From positions 4,278,001-4,342,000 of the forward strand of contig OY969111.1 of NCBI GenBank assembly GCA_963697975.1: DNA of 64,000 nt. Direction: 5' to 3'. How positions within the stretch are numbered: position 1 is the stretch's first letter; the number at the start of each line of letters is the position of its first letter. The position numbers and the translations under genes are program-made. Under the pieces are notes generated by a model. It ran no database searches, was not told where the DNA came from, and was given only the letters and a program-made list of their open reading frames with translations. Positions 59,624-64,000 of this stretch are shown in pieces. Origin of the DNA: QHXM01 sp963697975. Lineage in GTDB: Bacteria > Acidobacteriota > Blastocatellia > Pyrinomonadales > Pyrinomonadaceae.

Positions 59624-61157
59624 TCATTTGCGCGGCTACAGGTTTTTTCTGAAAAGCGTCAATCACTCCGTTGGGAAACAGTCCCAGGTAGAATACTCCT
59701 GCAACGGCGATGACGATAGCCAGCGCGACGCTCGCGGGCACACGCGGCGTCGCCCATTCGGTCGTGCGCTCGCGGAAGAACATCACGATAATGAGACGCA
59801 GGTAGTAGTAGGCGGAAATAGCCGTGTTGAGCACGGCTATGACAACCAGCACGTAAAAGCCCTGATTGAGCGCCGCGCGAAAGACCATCACCTTGCCCAT
59901 GAATCCGGCTGTCAGCGGCAGCCCCAGCAGGCTCAGGAGGAAGAGCGAGAGGGTAAAGGCCAGCGCAGGCGCGCGGAATCCGATGCCGTTGTAATCCTCG
60001 ACCTCCGTGCGGCGGTCATTGTTGCGGGAAATCAAGGTGACGATGGCAAACGCGCCCAGGTTCATCACCGCGTAGGTCAGCATGTAGAAGGCTACGGAAG
60101 CCAGCGCGTTGTCTCTCTCCGTGCCTGTGGTCGCGCCTGCGGCGATGAATCCGACCAGAGCGTAGCCCGCGTGCGCGATTGAAGAATAGGCGAGCATCCG
60201 CTTGACGTTGTTCTGGACGATGGCGACGATGTTGCCGACCGTCATCGTGATAATCGCCATCACCACGAGCGCGCTCACCCATGCCGAGTTAATCTGCGCG
60301 GCGTAGCTCGTTCCGGCGGCGGCGACGAATGGAAACCCGAAGATAAAGACGCGCAGGAATGACGCGAACCCTGCGGCCTTTGGCCCGGCGGCCATAAAAG
60401 CCGTGACGGGCGTGGGCGCTCCTTCGTAAACGTCCGGCGTCCAGATATGAAAAGGCGCGGTGGCGACCTTGAAGCCAAAGCCGACGATCATCAGCGCAGC
60501 GCCCGCGAAAACCAGCGCCGGGTAGCGTGCGGTATTCAGCCCATCGGCTATCTGCGTGATATTGGTTGAGCCGACGCCGCCGTAAACCAGTGCGATGCCG
60601 TAGAGCAGAAACGCGGAAGAGAATGAGCCGAGAATGAAATATTTGAGGGAGGATTCGTTTGAGCGCAAATCCGTGCGCCGGAATCCGGCCAGCACGTAAG
60701 TCGCGATGGAGAGAATTTCTAAGCCCAAAAAGATGATGACCAGATCATTGCCCGAAGCCATTAACATCATTCCGGCGGTGGCAAAGAGCAGCAGCGCGTG
60801 AAATTCGCCCGCCGGGAGTTTCTCATTGTCCACCCAGACCATAGAGATCAGGATGGTCAGCGCAGAGACGAACAGAAAGATGAGCGTGAAACTCAGACGC
60901 AACTCGTCAAGCACGATCATGCCGTTGAAAGCGCTTGTTGATGTGCCCGTCCAGTTCGTCCACATCACGACGGAAGCTACGGCTGCCGCTGCCAGACCCG
61001 CGAGCGAAAGGCCGCCGGTTATCCATCGCTGGCTGGGGCGCGCGAAAGCGTCCAGCAGCATGACCACCACGCCGACGACGCAGATAATCAACTCCGGCAT
61101 GATGAGTCCGAAGTTAACGTCCGGTGAAGGAATTTGAAAAGCGAGTGTGAAATCCAT
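59619..61157 (-). CDS. nuoN: NADH-quinone oxidoreductase subunit N
   Basis: The 512-residue antiporter-like subunit of complex I spans the membrane about 14 times. Family segments include ALLLFATAGMMLMASGNDLV, FLGLEILSIATYVLAGFRRT with the conserved glutamate, GFGFKVATAPFHIWTPDVYE with the key lysine and His, and VGNIVAIVQNNVKRMLAYSS. It pumps protons during NADH oxidation. Its final codon pair AGG TAG falls in the palindromic repeat, so the last residue may be repeat-derived. A TlpA-like gene lies between it and nuoM, which is unusual. Confidence 0.97.
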   Translation of the reverse strand: MDFTLAFQIPSPDVNFGLIMPELIICVVGVVVMLLDAFARPSQRWITGGLSLAGLAAAAVASVVMWTNWTGTSTSAFNGMIVLDELRLSFTLIFLFVSALTILISMVWVDNEKLPAGEFHALLLFATAGMMLMASGNDLVIIFLGLEILSIATYVLAGFRRTDLRSNESSLKYFILGSFSSAFLLYGIALVYGGVGSTNITQIADGLNTARYPALVFAGAALMIVGFGFKVATAPFHIWTPDVYEGAPTPVTAFMAAGPKAAGFASFLRVFIFGFPFVAAAGTSYAAQINSAWVSALVVMAIITMTVGNIVAIVQNNVKRMLAYSSIAHAGYALVGFIAAGATTGTERDNALASVAFYMLTYAVMNLGAFAIVTLISRNNDRRTEVEDYNGIGFRAPALAFTLSLFLLSLLGLPLTAGFMGKVMVFRAALNQGFYVLVVIAVLNTAISAYYYLRLIIVMFFRERTTEWATPRVPASVALAIVIAVAGVFYLGLFPNGVIDAFQKKPVAAQMR

Positions 61158-61177
61158 CGTACCCTATCTGGAAAGTT

Positions 61178-61750
61178 TCAATTGCCCACCTGGCGCGGGC
61201 GTGTCGCGGCTTCCGTCTTCAATATCTTGTCTAGCCGCTCGCGCATCTTCGCCATGTAAATCGGGATGGCCGCCATGCCGACGTGGTTCGGGAGGACGAG
61301 TTTTCCCTCACGGTCAAAGAAGAGAATCGTCGGCAGGCGCAATCTCTGCGAAAAGCGAGCGAAGGTTCTCTTGTCCGGGTCGCGCAGGACAGGAAACGAG
61401 AGCTTGAGTTGCTTGGCATAGCTGCGCAACCCGCCGTCGGAGACTTCCTCCTCGCTCTCGATACTGATCCAGAGAAACTTGACCGGCCTGTCGCTGTATT
61501 CCTTCTTCAACTGCTCAAGCGCCTTCAACTCTTCCTTGCACGGCTGACACCACGTCGCGCCGAACGAAACCAGCACGACCTGCCCGCGCATACTCGCTAT
61601 GTCGTAATTCTTGCCGTCCGCGCCCCTGAGTTGAATGGTCGGCGGCTCTTCAGGCAGACCCGCTCCCATCGACCCTTGCCCAACGGCCTGCGTCACGAGC
61701 GCGCACGAAATAGAAGCCCACAGAAATGTGAATAAGGTAATTCTCTTCAT
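61178..61750 (-). CDS. TlpA-like thioredoxin family protein, exported
   Basis: A 190-residue protein with a signal peptide (ITLFTFLWASISCALVTQ, cleavage near AVG). The thioredoxin fold has the active site WCQPC in VSFGATWCQPCKEELKALEQ, then EGKLVLPNHVGMAA. It is a TlpA/ResA-type reductant that works in the periplasm, for example in cytochrome c maturation. It lies in the middle of the nuo cluster between nuoN and nuoM on the same strand, about 20 bases from nuoN. A heptad hairpin separates it from nuoM. Confidence 0.9.
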   Translation of the reverse strand: MKRITLFTFLWASISCALVTQAVGQGSMGAGLPEEPPTIQLRGADGKNYDIASMRGQVVLVSFGATWCQPCKEELKALEQLKKEYSDRPVKFLWISIESEEEVSDGGLRSYAKQLKLSFPVLRDPDKRTFARFSQRLRLPTILFFDREGKLVLPNHVGMAAIPIYMAKMRERLDKILKTEAATRPRQVGN

Positions 61751-61755
61751 CTTTC

Positions 61756-61838
61756 GTCAATCGTAAATCGTCAATCGTAAATCGTGAATAAACGAAAACG
61801 CTTTTCTCTATTCACGATTTACGATTGACGATTCACGT
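61756..61838. repeat. Heptad-repeat hairpin (CGTAAAT family)
   Basis: The left arm (61756-61790) repeats CGTCAAT/CGTAAAT and the right arm (61810-61838) repeats the complement. The right arm encodes the last seven residues of NuoM and its stop (61808-61810). Confidence 0.92.
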
Positions 61839-63382
61839 TCTTCTTTCGTCTCCACAATTGTGCCGCCGCTCTGTGGGCGGACGACGCGGTCACGAACTTC
61901 CACAACGCTCTGGCGTGAGCGATCAAGAAACGGGCGAGGGAAAACGCCCATCAGGAGCATCAGAATGAGCAGCGGGATTAGCAATCCCACCTCGCGCGCG
62001 TTGAGGTCTTTGAGACGCGCGTTCTCAGGATTCTGTATGCGCCCGAAGACCACGCGCTGCAACATCCAGAGCATGTACACGGCAGCCCAGATGACGCCCG
62101 TTCCTGCCAGCATCGTCGCAATCCAGGGCCACGTCACGGCAGTTGATGTCCACGTCCCGATCATAATCAGAAACTCACCGACGAACCCGTTCAAGAGCGG
62201 CAGGCCGATGCTTGAGAGCGACGCGATGACGAACAGCGCGGAGAACCAGGGCATCGAAGTCGCCAGTCCCCCGAAGTCGGAAATCTGGCGCGTGTGCCGC
62301 CGCTCGTAAATCATCCCGACGAAAAGAAAGAGCGCGCCGGTCGAAACGCCGTGATTGAGCATCTGGTAGAGCGCGCCCTGCATGCCCATCTCCGTGAAAG
62401 AGAAGAGGCCGAGCACGACAAAACCCATGTGGCTGACAGACGAATACGCGACGAGCCTCTTCACGTCCGGCTGCACCATCGCTACGAGCGCGCCGTAGAT
62501 GATGCCGATGACGGCAAGCGTGATGATGTACGGGGCGAAGATGCGCGCCGATGCCGGGAAGAGCGCGAGGTTGAAGCGCAGCAATCCGTACGTCCCCATC
62601 TTCAAGAGCACGCCCGCCAGAATCACAGAGCCTGCGGTCGGCGCTTCCGTATGCGCGTCCGGCAGCCACGTGTGAAACGGAAAGAGCGGGACTTTAATAA
62701 AGAACGCGAGGGCGAACGAGAGAAAGATTAATGCTTCGGCCTGACTGCCGGGCACGAGTTTATCCGTTCCCGCCTTTAACACATTCAAGACCGTGACGTA
62801 ATCAAACGAGCCTGCCACATAATAGAGCGCGATGATGCCGACGAGCATCAGGAGGCTGCCCACCGCCGTATAGATGAAAAACTTGGTCGCCGCGTAAATC
62901 CGCTCCTTGCCGCCCCAGATGCCAATCAGGAAGAACATCGGCACGAGCGACGCCTCGAAGAAGAGATAGAAGACGAGCAGGTCGAGCGAGACGAAGACGC
63001 CGATCATCGCGCTCTCAAGCACGAGTAGGAAAACGTAGTAACTCAGTTGTCGCTTGGTAACGGAAGTCCAACTCGAAAGAATCGAGATTGGGACAAGCAG
63101 CGTTGTCAGCAGCACGAGCCACAGGCTGATGCCGTCAACGCCGATGTGATAGCGCGCGCCGATGGAGCTAATCCACGGCACGTTCTGTTCAAAGCGAAAG
63201 CCGCCACCCGTCGTGTCACCCGTTAAGAGCAGCAGCGAGAGCGCGAACGTCGCCACCGAAAAGGCGAGCGCGATCCATTTGTAATGAGACTCGCTCTTCT
63301 TATAGACAAAGCCGTGCCCGATGGCCGCGATTGCGCCGACGACCGGGAGGAGAATCAGGATGGTGAGCAAATATTGCTGCAT
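61808..63382 (-). CDS. nuoM: NADH-quinone oxidoreductase subunit M
   Basis: The 524-residue proton-pumping subunit has the family segments FEASLVPMFFLIGIWGGKER (conserved Glu), FAFAFFIKVPLFPFHTWLPD-like ALAFFIKVPLFPFHTWLPDA (Lys and His), AHTEAPTAGSVILAGVLLKM and VKRLVAYSSVSHMGFVVLGL. The C-terminal tail SSIVNRE is not family-like and is encoded by a heptad repeat. It follows nuoL by 3 bases, so translation is probably coupled. Confidence 0.97.
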   Translation of the reverse strand: MQQYLLTILILLPVVGAIAAIGHGFVYKKSESHYKWIALAFSVATFALSLLLLTGDTTGGGFRFEQNVPWISSIGARYHIGVDGISLWLVLLTTLLVPISILSSWTSVTKRQLSYYVFLLVLESAMIGVFVSLDLLVFYLFFEASLVPMFFLIGIWGGKERIYAATKFFIYTAVGSLLMLVGIIALYYVAGSFDYVTVLNVLKAGTDKLVPGSQAEALIFLSFALAFFIKVPLFPFHTWLPDAHTEAPTAGSVILAGVLLKMGTYGLLRFNLALFPASARIFAPYIITLAVIGIIYGALVAMVQPDVKRLVAYSSVSHMGFVVLGLFSFTEMGMQGALYQMLNHGVSTGALFLFVGMIYERRHTRQISDFGGLATSMPWFSALFVIASLSSIGLPLLNGFVGEFLIMIGTWTSTAVTWPWIATMLAGTGVIWAAVYMLWMLQRVVFGRIQNPENARLKDLNAREVGLLIPLLILMLLMGVFPRPFLDRSRQSVVEVRDRVVRPQSGGTIVETKEERESSIVNRE

Positions 63383-63385
63383 ACT

Positions 63386-64000
63386 TCAGTTCAGCGATTT
63401 GAAGATGACGAAAGTAAAGTAACCGATGATGGCGAGCGCGCCGAGCAGGATAATCGCGGCGTAGCTTCGCACGAACCCGATCTGAAGATAACGCACGGCG
63501 CGGCCAATCTCCGCGATGCTGCGCCCCAGCCCGTTGACGATTCCGTCAATCACGCCGACATCGAATATCTTCCATAAACCCTCGCGCGATCCTGTCTTGA
63601 TCGGGTTAATCAACGCCGCATCGTAAACTTCGTCCACGTAATACTTGTTTTCCAAAAGACGCGGCATCTCACGCAACGGTTTCTTCCTGAACATAGCCCA
63701 GCCAACGCCAATGCCAGCGAGCGCAATCAGCACGGAGATACCTGTGAAGAGTCGTTCCTGACTGACCTCTTCGGCAGAATGCGCTCTCTCTGCCGCTGGC
63801 TCATGCTGCGCGCCTTCGCCGACTGACTCGGGCGATGCCCCATCGTGCGGCTGGGCCTCTCTCATTGTCGGCTGCGTCTTTTCAACTTCGCCTTCGGCGT
63901 GCGCGGCTTGGCCACTACCCTCCGGCGCACGAGCGATGACAGGCTCAAGTGTGTGCTCGAAATAGTTTGGGATAGCCCCGCCGCTCAAAGCATAAGGAAC
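63386..64000 (-). CDS. nuoL: NADH-quinone oxidoreductase subunit L, C-terminal part
   Basis: The frame is open to the window edge, so only about 204 C-terminal residues are seen. YALSGGAIPNYFEHTLEPVI, LLENKYYVDEVYDAALINPI and the hydrophobic end YAAIILLGALAIIGYFTFVI are typical of NuoL. Between the last two regions is a hydrophilic Glu/His/Ala-rich insert of about 60 residues (VEKTQPTMREAQPHDGAS, EHEPAAERAH-type sequence), longer than usual. It is the first visible gene of a nuoL-nuoM-tlpA-nuoN order. Confidence 0.95.
   Translation of the reverse strand, partial: VPYALSGGAIPNYFEHTLEPVIARAPEGSGQAAHAEGEVEKTQPTMREAQPHDGASPESVGEGAQHEPAAERAHSAEEVSQERLFTGISVLIALAGIGVGWAMFRKKPLREMPRLLENKYYVDEVYDAALINPIKTGSREGLWKIFDVGVIDGIVNGLGRSIAEIGRAVRYLQIGFVRSYAAIILLGALAIIGYFTFVIFKSLN

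Overview
The window looks like chromosomal DNA of an Acidobacteriota bacterium, most likely class Blastocatellia. This is inferred from gene content and was not tested phylogenetically. Pointers are an ElbD-like ether-lipid enzyme, split glycine decarboxylase subunits, a UPF0182 membrane protein, many secreted or lipoprotein genes with signal peptides, GC-rich coding DNA and a high density of intergenic hairpin repeats. No rRNA, tRNA, CRISPR array, prophage or classical insertion sequence was found.

Layout. 1-2.5 kb: the 3' end of metH, a PlsC-type acyltransferase and a DagK-type lipid kinase on the + strand. 2.6-11.2 kb: a minus-strand block of HAD-IB phosphatase, LarA-like DUF2088 protein, a 1480-residue reductase/AMP-ligase/carrier/acyltransferase (ElbD-like) and an SDR reductase, read here as an ether-lipid (alkylglycerol) locus. 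11.3-31.3 kb: envelope and secreted proteins (TatT-like lipoprotein, cREC receiver, UPF0182, NHL/M23 lipoprotein, aminopeptidase P, a flippase-like/FtsX fusion, an AP-superfamily phosphatase, a GT39-type glycosyltransferase and an FHA-like/trypsin fusion). 31.5-38.7 kb: a thioredoxin-like ferredoxin, an AT-richer restriction-modification pair, and gcvT-gcvH-gcvPA-gcvPB. 38.9-56.5 kb: two ECF sigma/anti-sigma pairs (the second followed by an HtrA-like pseudoprotease), TPR membrane proteins, a KamB/NpmA-type 16S rRNA methyltransferase with a damaged start, and a scattered amidoligase set (ATP-grasp, circularly permuted ATP-grasp, YbdK-type ligase; a GATase at 58 kb). 56.6-58 kb: a gene-poor, AT-richer stretch. 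59.6-64 kb: nuoN, a TlpA-like gene, nuoM and the 3' part of nuoL on the minus strand.

The most unusual feature is in the intergenic DNA. About 16 hairpin elements in 64 kb share one architecture but differ in sequence: each arm is a degenerate tandem repeat (usually 7 bp, sometimes 9 or 10), and the second arm is its reverse complement. Several families are present (GTGATGG, GTCAGTG, GTCTGGA, CGTAAAT, GGATTTC, GGGATGA, AAGGTAA types). Many start inside the last codons of a gene and supply its stop codon, and two appear to encode protein N-termini. Alongside them are a 110-bp palindromic repeat in three copies, four nested GC-rich hairpin clusters, and a 250-bp MITE-like element with 24-bp terminal inverted repeats lying between two heptad hairpins.
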